Positions 52,901 through 61,744 are shown, counted from the first letter of the stretch. The stretch is 64,000 nt of DNA from CAYNRA01 sp046293395 (GCA_046293395.1 JBKBOU010000002.1:186001-250000); one strand, 5' to 3'. The notes: generated by a model not told the origin, from the letters alone. Made by a program: numbers and translations.

Positions 52901-53021
52901 CCGGAACGGCATCAATGGGTAAATTGCGGAGTGAAAAACTCCCCCATAGAACCAAACCAATAATCGTTATGAGGACAATAAATTTACTTTTTAGGACAAA
53001 TTCCAACCCTGTTTGTAACAT
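49911..53021 (-). CDS. Heavy-metal RND efflux pump (CusA/CzcA family)
   Basis: 1036 residues from ATG 53021 (MLQTGLEFVLKSKF), normal for HME-RND pumps. NLPIDAVPDITNNQVVLITQ, ATNLAEGGLIVVLVLVVLLG, MSLGAIDFGLLVDGSVIVVE (TM4 with the conserved Asp), GGEFIPTLDEGDLAIDFQTP and LMMNMKPRDAW are characteristic. It uses proton motive force to export metal ions from the periplasm. Exact metal (Cu/Ag versus Co/Zn/Cd) is uncertain. Its stop is five bases downstream of the TolC start. Confidence 0.93.
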   Translation of the reverse strand: MLQTGLEFVLKSKFIVLITIIGLVLWGSFSLRNLPIDAVPDITNNQVVLITQSPTLATQEVEKYVTAPIELQLANISGVEQIRSISRQGLSVITLIFKEEVPAYQARQVVAEQLKIVEKDIPQGFGTPTLAPMTTGLGEIFQYTLEIDAAYREKYDLTTLRTLQDWQIKRQLTGIEGVVEVSSFGGFVKQYEIAVQLDKLQRYGISLETFVNAVQNSNANIGASYIEQANQAFFIRGEGALESLTDLENVVIRQEGVPILVKDVAVVQFGSANRFGAMTKNGQGETVGGIVLMLKGADSEATIRGVKERIALIEKTLPKGIHINPFIDRTKLINNSIRTVATNLAEGGLIVVLVLVVLLGSMRAGLLVASVIPITMLITFAIMRVAGISANLMSLGAIDFGLLVDGSVIVVEAVLFQLHAPTNKNKVTTTRMNVLVRDSAQKVISAAVFGGIIILLVYLPILSLTGIEGKMFRPMAQTVSIALVVSLFLSITYIPVVSTLFLKGEGQHQLAFSEKLVHALHAWYEPLLRRGLEAKKLFIGIAFSLFLGSLALFQTLGGEFIPTLDEGDLAIDFQTPAGASLQTTIDATLRAQKVLLTHFPEIKQIVGRIGASEIPTDPMPPEMSDLMMNMKPRDAWTSADSKEELIEKMRVLLEEEVPGTSIEFTQPIQMRFNEMIAGSKSELVIKIFGENLDTLANLAGEVEKNIRGIQGVSSSKVERVTGLPQIRVKYNREALARYGLQVESINQTLKTAFAGETVGIIFEDQKRFDVVVRLEEGFRKNEMNIQNIWVPLPSGQQIKLAELATIERVKGPAQVSREGTNRRINIGVGVAGRDVESLVDEVKTTLEKAVPLPTGYYYAYGGAFENLQAAKDRLIIAVPIALTLIFLMLYLNFQSFTQSLLIFSSIPLATIGGTFALWLRGMPFSISAGIGYIALFGIAVLNGIVLLSYLNDLEKENGLTLRARVLEGIRVRFRPVLITATVASLGFLPMAISTSAGAEVQKPLATVVIGGLISATLLTLLILPILYELIASRNEK

Positions 53022-53102
53022 AATTAAACCAATTAAATCATAAAAGAATAGACTCCGAAAAAGTGCTTTTCCGGCAGCCATAGAAATAGATTTCTTGTTG
53101 GA

Positions 53103-53495
53103 TTAATAGCGGGGAGGAGTGAATAAATCGAGGGAAAAAGCAAATAAGTAGGTTGCATCATACAACATGATTGCCTTCGTCGTATTACCGATAATTTCTA
53201 CAAATTTGGGTACACAGAGCACTTCCTTAGTGTGGATGATGCTAAAAAAAGAAGAGGCATTATGAACAGATGGGAGCTTGCTGTGGGAATGTTCTGTTTG
53301 ATGATTCGACTCAGCAGCATAGTGCATCCAGATAAAATCAGAAAGAGAAAGTGGATTCATTTCTATTTTCTGGTGTAGCTTGTAATGATTATACAATTCT
53401 CCCAACCTCAGAGATTCAGAGAATCCAGCGGTGTTTGGCAAGATGCTTTCGAGGCCAAACAAGATGAACATGCTGTAAAGTACAATCTTTTTCAT
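53103..53495 (-). CDS. Small His-rich periplasmic protein at the head of the efflux operon
   Basis: 130 residues from ATG 53495 with a signal peptide (YSMFILFGLESILPNTAGF). A His-containing stretch, ESNHQTEHSHSKLPSVH, lies in the middle, and the end is DATYLFAFSLDLFTPPRY. It lies 82 bases before the RND pump start, in the operon. The His cluster suggests metal binding by analogy with other short proteins in metal-efflux operons of Bacteroidota; this is not shown. Confidence 0.6.
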   Translation of the reverse strand: MKKIVLYSMFILFGLESILPNTAGFSESLRLGELYNHYKLHQKIEMNPLSLSDFIWMHYAAESNHQTEHSHSKLPSVHNASSFFSIIHTKEVLCVPKFVEIIGNTTKAIMLYDATYLFAFSLDLFTPPRY

Positions 53496-53731
53496 AGATG
53501 CAAACTCAAAGGTAAGCACAAATAAAAACAGTACGTCTGCTTGTTGCTATTTTCTCCATTTTTCATCCCAATTTATATCTAGTCTATATTCAGATGAGGT
53601 AAAAATGAATGGAAAGTAAGATTTTAAAACAGAGGTGAAAGACTCGCTGAGATATGCATTTATTTCCTTATTTTTCTTTTCAAACAACAAAAAAAAGGTA
53701 GTAACTTGCCAGTCAATCTAACTTTAAAACT

Positions 53732-54241
53732 ATGTCAAAAAAACTGTACTTAGTCCGCCACGCGACAGCCGAAGAAGGAGGCGCCATGTTTCGTGACATG
53801 GACAGAGAATTAATCTCAAAAGGGATTATGGAAGCAGCTCGTATGGGCAAGCAACTCAAAGATTCTGGTGTTACCGCGGATTGCATCGTCTCGAGTCCAG
53901 CTTCCAGAGCTTTTGAAACTGCTAAAATCATAGCTGAACAGCTCCGATTTGACGTAGAAGCTATCTCTACCAATGAAAACCTGTATGGTGGTGGGCCAAG
54001 AGGATACTTGAGTACGCTAAATGGCGTTTCGAGTTCTGTTCAATCTGTGCTGATTGTAGGCCACAACCCGGACATCACTTTTTTTGGTGAGTATCTTACA
54101 AAACATGCGTTAGGTTTCTCTATGGAAACCGCCTCAGTCATTGCTATTTCTATTCCAGATGATTTGCAATGGGCTGAAATTTCCGAAAATACGTGCACAT
54201 TCGTTGCTTACGAGTCACTCTCTGCAACGAACACCCTATAA
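53732..54241 (+). CDS. SixA-like histidine phosphatase
   Basis: 169 residues. The RHG-type motif is at R9-H10-A11 in LYLVRHATAEEGG, with the second His pair in LIVGHNPDITFFGEYL. It is the size of SixA, which removes phosphate from phospho-His residues. SPASRAFETAKIIAEQL is the second conserved block. A TAACTTTA box sits at 53719-53726 just before the ATG. Terminator at 54278-54315. Confidence 0.87.
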   Translation: MSKKLYLVRHATAEEGGAMFRDMDRELISKGIMEAARMGKQLKDSGVTADCIVSSPASRAFETAKIIAEQLRFDVEAISTNENLYGGGPRGYLSTLNGVSSSVQSVLIVGHNPDITFFGEYLTKHALGFSMETASVIAISIPDDLQWAEISENTCTFVAYESLSATNTL

Positions 54242-54277
54242 CATTCATCAAACCATTTTACATGTTTTGATGTTCAG

Positions 54278-54315
54278 AAGGCGTATTTGTTCGGAAAACA
54301 AATGCGCCTTTTTAT
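54278..54315 (+). terminator. Intrinsic terminator after SixA gene
   Basis: AAGGCGTATTTGTT (54278-54291) pairs with AACAAATGCGCCTT (54297-54310), 14 bp with one G-T wobble, around a CGGAA loop and followed by Ts. Confidence 0.85.
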
Positions 54316-54334
54316 TCTACAAAAAAATTACACA

Positions 54335-54475
54335 ATGGAAACCAATAAAAACCGCACAATATTCAAGGTTATATTTGTCCTTTTTTTAGCGCTTGTATTG
54401 TTCTTTTTATATGACATGAGCCGCCAAACTACTGCTCCTTGGAATAAGAAAAAGCAATTAGAACGCGCCTTCTAA
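54335..54475 (+). CDS. 46-residue single-helix membrane protein, conserved tail
   Basis: METNKNRTIFKVIF, one helix (VIFVLFLALVLFFLYDM), then SRQTTAPWNKKKQLER. ATG at 54335, stop at 54475, overlapping the convergent hydrolase gene by four bases. The DMSRxTT-PWNK type of tail is a repeated element of short Bacteroidota membrane proteins, so it is likely a real gene. Function unknown; a small regulatory or assembly peptide is one option. Confidence 0.55.
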   Translation: METNKNRTIFKVIFVLFLALVLFFLYDMSRQTTAPWNKKKQLERAF

Positions 54476-55329
54476 TTACGTGCAAGTTCCACATAAACAG
54501 CAAAGTGATCGGAGGCGAATCGCCCCTTCCATGTGTGTGAAAATGCAGCGTGTTTCTTCACTTTCCAGGTTGGTGTAACCAAAATATGGTCAATGGCATT
54601 ATCTGAAATTTCTGCTTGCTGAAACCCCGTAAACGTACCATTTGGACCAAAATGTGGTGTCTCAGAGATTGCTTTTGTATCTATTAAATGGACTTCTTCT
54701 TCTGTTTCCTTCGTTAGTATGACCATTGGTTCTTGCGTTATTTCCGCATTGAAATCTCCCATCACAATTGCTGGATTTTTACCTGCCAATTCCTGCACTT
54801 TTTGTTTTAATAAGTGCGCACTTTCCCGTCTCGCCACTACGCCTTGGTGGTCAAAATGCGTATTAAAAACATAAAATTTTTTCTTTGTTTGTTTCTCTTG
54901 GCAGTACGCCCAAGTTACGACCCGATTGTGCTTGGCATCCCAACCAAAACCTGGTTTTTCAGGGGTTTCGCTCAACCAAAATGTACCAGACTTTAAAATG
55001 TTTATTCTTTGTTTGTCGTACAAAATACACGAAAATTCTCCTTTTTGGTCGCCATCGTCTCGTCCTTTTCCTACAAATTCGTACGAGGGTAATTGTGCCT
55101 GTATATCCTTGATTTGCCCGATGAAGGCTTCTTGAAGTCCACAAAGCGCAACTTCATGAAATGCAATAGTACTTGCCACGTATTCTTTTCGATTTTGCCA
55201 CTGATTCATCCCGTCACTTGTGGTTTCCAAACGAATATTGAACGTCATGACACGCAACTTTTCCTGCGCCGATATGGGAAGAAAACTGCTCATAAAGCAG
55301 ATTGAAACGATGAATAGACTTTTTTTCAT
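54472..55329 (-). CDS. Secreted endonuclease/exonuclease/phosphatase family protein
   Basis: 285 residues with a signal peptide (SLFIVSICFMSSFLPISAQ). LRVMTFNIRLETTSDGMNQW, CGLQEAFIGQIKDIQ, AIVMGDFNAE, IDHILVTPTWKVK and SDHFAVYVELARN are the EEP (DNase I-like) motifs, with Asn, Glu, Asp, His residues in the metal site. It hydrolyses a phosphodiester or phosphomonoester outside the cytoplasm; substrate unknown. Its start codon is next to the terminator of the mutase gene. Confidence 0.87.
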   Translation of the reverse strand: MKKSLFIVSICFMSSFLPISAQEKLRVMTFNIRLETTSDGMNQWQNRKEYVASTIAFHEVALCGLQEAFIGQIKDIQAQLPSYEFVGKGRDDGDQKGEFSCILYDKQRINILKSGTFWLSETPEKPGFGWDAKHNRVVTWAYCQEKQTKKKFYVFNTHFDHQGVVARRESAHLLKQKVQELAGKNPAIVMGDFNAEITQEPMVILTKETEEEVHLIDTKAISETPHFGPNGTFTGFQQAEISDNAIDHILVTPTWKVKKHAAFSHTWKGRFASDHFAVYVELARN

Positions 55330-55380
55330 AAAAATGGAGTGAATTTGTCAAAAATACCTAGTTCTTGACAAATTCACCCC
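55330..55380 (-). terminator. Intrinsic terminator of mutase gene, adjacent to next start codon
   Basis: On the minus strand GGGGTGAATTTGTCAA pairs with TTGACAAATTCACTCC, then ATTTTTATG. The T-run ends at the start codon of the hydrolase gene. Confidence 0.8.
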
Positions 55381-55408
55381 GTTCTCAAAAAATAAATTAA
55401 ACCCTATT

Positions 55409-57574
55409 TCACTGATTTCTCCAATTTTTAGCAAAAACAGCTAAATCTGGCATTAATTCTATCAGAATTTTTTGTGCTGCAATGGCAATGACCGTACCTG
55501 GACCAAACACACCTTTTACGCCTGCATCGTACAAATATTGGTAATCTTTTGGTGGAATAACCCCACCTGCAATCACGATAATGTCCTCACGCCCAAGCTC
55601 CTTGAGTTCCTGAATCAATTGCGGAACCAAAGTTTTGTGCCCCGCTGCCAAGCTAGAAGCACCTACAATATGGACATCATTCTCTGCGGCTTGACGTGCT
55701 GTTTCTTCGGGCGTTTGGAAAAGCGGGCCAATATCCACGTCAAATCCTACATCTGCAAAACTCGTTGCGATTACTTTAGCGCCTCTGTCGTGGCCGTCTT
55801 GTCCCATTTTCGCCACCATAATCCGAGGTCTTCGTCCTTCTTGGCGTGCAAATTCATCTGCCAATGCTTTAGCCAATTGGAAGTTTTCATCGTCTGATAC
55901 TTCAGCTTGGTAAATACCTGATATAGAACGAATTATTGCTTGGTGTCTGCCAAAAGTCACTTCCAACGCATCTGAAATTTCGCCTAAAGTTGCGCGAACA
56001 CGGGCTGCTTGCACAGCTAATTCCAATAAATTTGCACCATTGGTTGTGCCTGCTGTCAAGGCTTCCAAGGCTGCTTTAACGGCAAACTCATCTCTGGTTG
56101 CCTTGATGGCAGCTAGACGTTCCATCTGCTTGATACGCACTTCTTGGTTATCTACTTCCAATAATTCAATCGGCGTTTCTTCTGTAGTTTGGTACTTATT
56201 TACTCCTACGATTACATCTCTTCCGGCATCAATTCGAGCTTGTTTTCTAGCTGCGGCTTCTTCGATTCTCATTTTCGGGACACCTGCTTCAATCGCCTTC
56301 GTCATTCCTCCTAGTTCCTCTACTTCTTCGATAAGCGCCCATGCTTTTTCCATCAACTCTTTCGTCAGGTATTCCACATAGTACGACCCACCCCACGGAT
56401 CTACGACGCGACAAATTTCTGTTTCGTGTTGAAGATATAATTGGGTATTTCGAGCGATACGAGCTGAAAAATCCGTTGGAAGAGCGATGGCTTCATCCAA
56501 TGAGTTGGTGTGCAAAGATTGCGTATGCCCCAACGCCGCTGCCATGGCTTCAATACAAGTTCGGGCTACGTTATTGAATGGGTCTTGCTCTGTAAGCGAC
56601 CAACCGGATGTCTGAGAATGTGTCCGGAGTGCGAGTGATTTCTCATCTTTGGGATGGAATTGATTCACAATTTTTGCCCATAAAACACGCGCTGCACGCA
56701 TCTTGGCAATTTCCATGAAGTGGTTCATTCCAATTCCCCAAAAGAAGGAAAGCCGCGGAGCAAATGCATCGACTTCCATACCCGCCGCAATGCCTGTCCG
56801 GAGGTACTCAAGCCCATCGGCAAGCGTGTAGGCGAGCTCAATGTGAGCGGGTGCACCGGCTTCGTGCATGTGGTAGCCAGAAATGGAAATAGAATTAAAT
56901 TTAGGCATATTTCGGGACGTATATTCGAAAATATCGCCAATAATACGCATCGATGGAGCAGGCGGATAAATGTAGGTATTCCGAACCATAAACTCCTTTA
57001 AAATATCATTTTGGATAGTACCCGTCAACTTTTGGGAAGGTACACCTTGTTCTTCTCCTGCGACAATAAAAAAAGCCATAATGGGCAAAACCGCTCCATT
57101 CATGGTCATGGACACAGACATTTGATCCAACGGGATTTGGTCAAATAAAATTTTCATATCTTCCACTGTATCAATAGCTACGCCTGCTTTCCCGACGTCA
57201 CCTACTACCCGTGGGTGGTCTGAGTCATAGCCTCGATGCGTGGCTAAGTCAAAAGCAACGGAAAGCCCTTTTTGTCCTGCGGCTAAATTACGTCTGTAAA
57301 AAGCGTTGGATTCTTCGGCAGTAGAAAATCCAGCGTATTGCCGAATTGTCCAAGGGCGTTTTACATACATAGTACTGTAAGGACCTCGAAGAAAAGGGGC
57401 AATACCAGCAGTAAAACCAAGATGTTTCGCATCTGCTAGGTCATCTTTGGTAAAAGTAGGCTTGATTGCAATCCCCTCCGCTGTTCGTATAGACGACCTA
57501 GATTGGACTGTCTCATTGGTCTTTTCTTCATACACCTGACCAAATAAAGGAATAGAAGCAAAATCCGGTTTCAT
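55409..57574 (-). CDS. scpA: Methylmalonyl-CoA mutase, large (B12-binding) subunit
   Basis: 721 residues from ATG 57574 (MKPDFASIPLFGQ), normal for the catalytic subunit. GIAPFLRGPYSTMYVKRPWT, RGYDSDHPRVVGDVGKAGVA and the TIM barrel come first. The C-terminal B12 domain is marked by GQDGHDRGAKVIATSFADVG at about residues 590-610 (DxHxxG, His ligand to cobalt). It interconverts methylmalonyl-CoA and succinyl-CoA in propionate metabolism. The small subunit gene is not next to it. Confidence 0.95.
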   Translation of the reverse strand: MKPDFASIPLFGQVYEEKTNETVQSRSSIRTAEGIAIKPTFTKDDLADAKHLGFTAGIAPFLRGPYSTMYVKRPWTIRQYAGFSTAEESNAFYRRNLAAGQKGLSVAFDLATHRGYDSDHPRVVGDVGKAGVAIDTVEDMKILFDQIPLDQMSVSMTMNGAVLPIMAFFIVAGEEQGVPSQKLTGTIQNDILKEFMVRNTYIYPPAPSMRIIGDIFEYTSRNMPKFNSISISGYHMHEAGAPAHIELAYTLADGLEYLRTGIAAGMEVDAFAPRLSFFWGIGMNHFMEIAKMRAARVLWAKIVNQFHPKDEKSLALRTHSQTSGWSLTEQDPFNNVARTCIEAMAAALGHTQSLHTNSLDEAIALPTDFSARIARNTQLYLQHETEICRVVDPWGGSYYVEYLTKELMEKAWALIEEVEELGGMTKAIEAGVPKMRIEEAAARKQARIDAGRDVIVGVNKYQTTEETPIELLEVDNQEVRIKQMERLAAIKATRDEFAVKAALEALTAGTTNGANLLELAVQAARVRATLGEISDALEVTFGRHQAIIRSISGIYQAEVSDDENFQLAKALADEFARQEGRRPRIMVAKMGQDGHDRGAKVIATSFADVGFDVDIGPLFQTPEETARQAAENDVHIVGASSLAAGHKTLVPQLIQELKELGREDIIVIAGGVIPPKDYQYLYDAGVKGVFGPGTVIAIAAQKILIELMPDLAVFAKNWRNQ

Positions 57575-58468
57575 AATCAAATGATTGCTTGTTGATGAAA
57601 AGATAAAGTTACAACACAACGCGTAAAGTAGCTATTTGTCTTATTCGTCAGAATAGATAAAAATGAACAGTATGTATAGAATTTAGCGAGTTTACCTTCA
57701 TTTTCGTTCATTCCAGAAAAATATATGGCTCTTTTATCTCTACTAATTTACCTAAATTGTGTCAGAGGTGCAGTTTTCATTCTTACCAAAAAGTAGCTTA
57801 GCTTATTGTAAGGACGTGATAATCCAAAGAGTTTGTTCTTCATGTTCAGTAAGTTGTATTTTGATATATGCTTTTTACGCATCAAAATACCTATTTTTTA
57901 TTTCAGAGTTTATTTTACCACTGATGACACTCAACATACTTACACTGTCAAATTGGTATTCTTTTCTAGTATTTTCGAATCAATCCGGTCGATGTTCTGA
58001 ATGAGGGATTTGGAATTTTCCTGCAAATAATATTGAATAGTCTCTCTTCTCTTGTCTCACAACCCATTCATCGCACAAACGTATTTTCGACTATTTTTCC
58101 CATATCTTTTTTCAGAACTGAAAATTTGGGCAAGTGCAGGCGTGCCATAAACGAGTAGAAAGTCATAGATAAAACGCACAGGTTAAACGGATTCCAGAAG
58201 GATTTTCTAATTAGGCGATGCTCTGCATTTAGTTGTTTTCTGGAGAGATGAATTGGCGGTAAAAATACGATAAATCGAGAGGAAAAAAATATTTTAATAC
58301 CGTATAATTTCCAAAAATATACCACAACCCCATCCATCATCGAACGCCGTACGCACGAACGCGATTCGCCCCAACCATTGAAAAAAATCCGCAAACGTTT
58401 CTCTTTTTTCGGGAGGCTGTTCTATCTTGTACTTTATTCTCCATCTATCTATAAACCTACCCAAAATT
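57575..58468. other. 894-base non-coding stretch between mutase and metalloprotease genes
   Basis: The stretch is AT-rich. Two open frames (57759-58004 plus, 58068-58394 minus) show no signal, motif or family resemblance and are rejected. No tRNA, clear hairpin or repeat is seen. It presumably holds the promoters of both genes. The part near 58180-58230 might be a degenerate remnant, but there is no proof. Confidence 0.5.
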
Positions 58469-60919
58469 ATGCGCCTTCTTTCCGCTCTTTTTTGCTTGGT
58501 TTTTCCGTTTTTCGTTCACGCCCAATCTTCCGGAAAAACCATCGAACAATTCACCCAAGGGATGAAAGCCCAACCTGGCTTCGTCTCGCTTTATTACGAC
58601 GCCTCCTCTGGCAAAATCTATGGGGAAGTCTCCCAACTTAACCAAGAAATCCTGTACTATACAAGTCTCGCCCGCGGAATTGGCTCCAACGACATCGGAC
58701 TAGACAGAGGCAAACTCGGCACGGAACACGTCGTTAAATTTGAGAAAATGGGACAAAAACTCTTCCTCTCTGAGCCCAATTATGCCTATCGAGCGATTTC
58801 AAACGACCCTCTCGAGAAAAAAGCAGTAGAAGAATCTTTTGCCAAATCGGTTCATTTTGCCTTCGATATCGTCGCACAGTCCAAGACTGCTTTTCTGATT
58901 GACCTCACTCCTTTCGTTCTCCGCGATGCCGTACAAGCTATCGAAAGTATCTCCGAAACCAACCAAGGAAGCTTCAAAATTGAACCCAGCCGATGTGCTG
59001 TTTTTGAGGAAATGACCAAAAGTTTCCCAAAAAATACAGAAATCGAAACCATCATCACGCTTTCTGGAACAAAACCTGGCAGATACCTCCAAGCCGTTGT
59101 TCCAACGCCAAGCGTGGTAACGATGCACCAACATCACTCATTTGTTGAACTTCCCGACGCAGGTTTCAAACCCCGCGAATTTGACCCACGCATTGGGTAT
59201 AACGGCATCGAATTTTACGATTACTCGTCTCCTATTCACGAACCGATTGTAAAAAAATACATTTCCAGACACCGATTAGAGAAAAAAGACCCGACCGCCA
59301 CACTTAGTGAGCCCGTCGAACCCATCGTGTATTACCTCGACCCCGGCACACCCGAACCTATCCGTTCAGCTCTTTTTGAAGGAGCCACCTGGTGGAACCA
59401 AGCTTTTGAGTACGCAGGCTATAGGAATGCGTTTCAAGTAAAAATGCTTCCTCCAGACGCCGACCCCATGGATATTCGGTACAATCTCATCCAATGGGTG
59501 CATCGAAGTACCCGCGGCTGGTCGTACGGCGCAAGCATCATTGACCCCCGAACGGGCGAAATCCTCAAAGGAAAAGTAACGTTGGGCTCTCTCCGCGTCC
59601 GCCAAGATTTCCTGATTGCACAAGGGCTCGTAGGTAATTTCTCAACAGCCGATACCTCGCTGTCTGAAATGTATCAAATGTCTTTGGACCGCCTCAAGCA
59701 ACTTTCAGCACACGAAATTGGTCATACACTCGGTCTGCCGCACAATTATATTTCCAGTACAAAAGACCGCGCGTCTGTCATGGATTATCCGCATCCGTAC
59801 GTCGAGATGAAAAACGGAAAGATAAGTCTAAAAAATGCCTATACATTGCAAATCGGGGAATACGATAAAATGTCTATTCTTTGGGGCTACCAAGATTTTC
59901 CGAAAGGGGTGAACGAAAAAGCCGAATTGGAGAAAATAGTACAAAGAACATTAGCCCAAAAATTGGTCTTTTTAACCGACCAAGATGCCCGTCCAGAAGG
60001 TTCTGTACACCCGCAAACCCATTTGTGGGATAACGGCGCAGATGCTGTCGAGGAACTTCAACGTTTGATGAATATACGCAAAACCGTTTTGTCGCAGTTT
60101 GATGCACGAAAAATTACAGCCGGCACCCCGCTTGCTCTTCTTGAAGAGGTATTTGTGCCGATGTATTTGTTCCATCGCTACCAAACGGAAGCCGCTTCCA
60201 AGGTTATTGGCGGTGCAGATTACCGATTTGCGCTCAAAAATGACGGGCAACCTGTCTATGTTCCGGTAAATGCCAAAACACAACGAAATGCGTTGGATGT
60301 ATTGCTCACGACCTTAGAACCTGATTTTTTGGCTGTTCCTGCTCAGTTATTGCCTTTGTTGCCCCCACGCCCGTATCGCTATAATCCGAACCAAAAAGAA
60401 GTATTTAAGCGGACAACCGGACTAAGTTTTGACCCACTTTCTCCCGCTGAAGCTGCGGCTAGTTTAACTATTCGCTTGCTTTTGAACCCAGAAAGAGCAG
60501 CAAGACTCGCTACCCAATCTGTCTATGACGCTTCGCTTCCGTCTCTCTCGGAAGTCATGGGGAAAATCACGGATAAGATTTGGAACGATAAAAAACAACT
60601 TGAAAAAACGGATTATAGCGGACAAATTGCCCGTTTGGTTGCCATGCTGCATGTGCAACAATTGATGCAACTAACCCAAAATAAGCAAACAAGTTTTGAT
60701 GTTCGGGCTGTTGCCTACCAAGAACTCAAAAAAATTCAAGTTGCGCAAACAAATCAATCCATCGGAAATGGGTTCTCTCAACTGGTTCAACTGAAAATCA
60801 GTCAATTTGAGCAAAATCCAGAGGCAAGTATTGCCGAAATGCCCAAAGCAGCACCCGATGGCCAACCGATTGACCCTGGGTACGATTGGTTAGCAGGTAC
60901 CTGTATTACACAAGAATAA
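58469..60919 (+). CDS. Secreted zinc metalloprotease (PF16313/DUF5117 family)
   Basis: 816 residues from ATG 58469 with a signal peptide (LLSALFCLVFPFFVHAQ). A long N-terminal domain (GFVSLYYDASSGKIYGEVSQ, HSFVELPDAGFKPREFDPRI) is followed by the metzincin core: HEIGHTLGLPH, with H415, H419 and H425, and the Met-turn ASVMDYPHP. It is one of the Bacteroidota DUF4953/DUF5117 proteases; substrate unknown. It ends just before a terminator and the CYTH gene. Confidence 0.9.
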   Translation: MRLLSALFCLVFPFFVHAQSSGKTIEQFTQGMKAQPGFVSLYYDASSGKIYGEVSQLNQEILYYTSLARGIGSNDIGLDRGKLGTEHVVKFEKMGQKLFLSEPNYAYRAISNDPLEKKAVEESFAKSVHFAFDIVAQSKTAFLIDLTPFVLRDAVQAIESISETNQGSFKIEPSRCAVFEEMTKSFPKNTEIETIITLSGTKPGRYLQAVVPTPSVVTMHQHHSFVELPDAGFKPREFDPRIGYNGIEFYDYSSPIHEPIVKKYISRHRLEKKDPTATLSEPVEPIVYYLDPGTPEPIRSALFEGATWWNQAFEYAGYRNAFQVKMLPPDADPMDIRYNLIQWVHRSTRGWSYGASIIDPRTGEILKGKVTLGSLRVRQDFLIAQGLVGNFSTADTSLSEMYQMSLDRLKQLSAHEIGHTLGLPHNYISSTKDRASVMDYPHPYVEMKNGKISLKNAYTLQIGEYDKMSILWGYQDFPKGVNEKAELEKIVQRTLAQKLVFLTDQDARPEGSVHPQTHLWDNGADAVEELQRLMNIRKTVLSQFDARKITAGTPLALLEEVFVPMYLFHRYQTEAASKVIGGADYRFALKNDGQPVYVPVNAKTQRNALDVLLTTLEPDFLAVPAQLLPLLPPRPYRYNPNQKEVFKRTTGLSFDPLSPAEAAASLTIRLLLNPERAARLATQSVYDASLPSLSEVMGKITDKIWNDKKQLEKTDYSGQIARLVAMLHVQQLMQLTQNKQTSFDVRAVAYQELKKIQVAQTNQSIGNGFSQLVQLKISQFEQNPEASIAEMPKAAPDGQPIDPGYDWLAGTCITQE

Positions 60920-60934
60920 CTATTTTTTATTAAC

Positions 60935-60977
60935 AAGACGTTTGAGTTCTTCTCGAAGGCTCGAACGTCTTTTTCTT
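60935..60977 (+). terminator. Intrinsic terminator between metalloprotease and CYTH genes
   Basis: AAGACGTTTGAG (60935-60946) pairs with CTCGAACGTCTT (60960-60971) with one wobble, then a T-rich run. The T-run ends right at the CYTH start (60984). Confidence 0.8.
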
Positions 60978-60983
60978 TTTTTT

Positions 60984-61451
60984 ATGGCACTCGAAATTGA
61001 ACGAAAATTTTTGGTTAATGCCCTACTTTGGGCAAAAACCGAACACCCGGAAGGGACATTTTACCGACAAGGTTATTTACACAGCGACGTAGAAAAAACC
61101 GTACGCGTCCGGATAGCTGGCGAAACTGCCTTTCTGACCATCAAAGGCAAGACAGTCGGGGCGAGTCGTGCAGAATTTGAATACGAAATTCCAGTTGAAG
61201 ATGCCACTGAGCTTCTCGATACATTGGCAAATGCAGAACTCAGTAAAATTCGGTATGTAATGGAATACCGAGGGAAAATATGGGAAATAGATGAATTTAA
61301 AGGTGACAATGCGCCGTTACTTCTAGCAGAAATTGAACTACAGTCGGAAGACGAAACAGTAGAACTACCGCCGTGGGTAGCTGAGGAAGTAACCGACGAC
61401 GAACGTTTTTTCAATGCCTATTTGGCAAAAAAACCGTTTGGTTCGTGGTGA
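60984..61451 (+). CDS. CYTH-domain protein (triphosphate tunnel metalloenzyme)
   Basis: 155 residues from ATG 60984. The signature ExExK is at the N-terminus in ALEIERKFLV, followed by YRQGYLHSDVEKTVRVRI, FLTIKGKTVGASRAEFEYEI and WEIDEFKGDNAPLLLAEIEL, the acidic and basic strands lining the tunnel. Members act on triphosphates, often as inorganic triphosphatases. The upstream frame from 60942 lies inside the terminator and is rejected. A bidirectional terminator follows. Confidence 0.9.
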   Translation: MALEIERKFLVNALLWAKTEHPEGTFYRQGYLHSDVEKTVRVRIAGETAFLTIKGKTVGASRAEFEYEIPVEDATELLDTLANAELSKIRYVMEYRGKIWEIDEFKGDNAPLLLAEIELQSEDETVELPPWVAEEVTDDERFFNAYLAKKPFGSW

Positions 61452-61468
61452 AATTGCTTTTTATTCTA

Positions 61469-61522
61469 CCCAAAATAAAAAGCATACCTACGATTCCGGT
61501 TGGTATGCTTTTTTATTTTGGG
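61469..61522. terminator. Bidirectional terminator between CYTH and copper-chaperone genes
   Basis: CCCAAAATAAAAAGCATACC (61469-61488) and GGTATGCTTTTTTATTTTGGG (61502-61522) are complements with one extra T, around a 13-base loop. Confidence 0.8.
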
Positions 61523-61531
61523 TGACTTGAT

Positions 61532-61744
61532 TTACAACTCTACCGCTTGAAAACCGATTTTCTGTAATTCCTCGGTCATTTTTGCTGCATCAAAATCAGC
61601 ATCAGCTTCAATAGTTAATACCTTATCCGGATTTGCCGTATCGACTTTCCAGGAATCAATGGCATCTATTTGATTGAGAACCGGCGTTACTTTTTGTACA
61701 CAACTGCCACAATTGATTGTCGTCTTGAACTGAACTTGTTTCAT
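61532..61744 (-). CDS. Heavy-metal-associated domain copper chaperone
   Basis: 70 residues. A single HMA domain: VQFKTTINCGSCVQKVTPVL with C12 and C15 (CxxC), then KVLTIEADADFDAAKMTEEL. It delivers Cu(I) to CopA by family analogy. It begins three bases downstream of the ATPase stop on the same strand. Confidence 0.85.
   Translation of the reverse strand: MKQVQFKTTINCGSCVQKVTPVLNQIDAIDSWKVDTANPDKVLTIEADADFDAAKMTEELQKIGFQAVEL

Noticed and set aside
57759..58004. Open frame of 81 codons on the plus strand
   Set aside because: No start-signal, no recognisable family, hydrophobic low-complexity content typical of AT-rich non-coding sequence.
58068..58394. Open frame of 108 codons on the minus strand
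   Set aside because: Composition is irregular with no motif, and it overlaps the promoter region of the metalloprotease gene.
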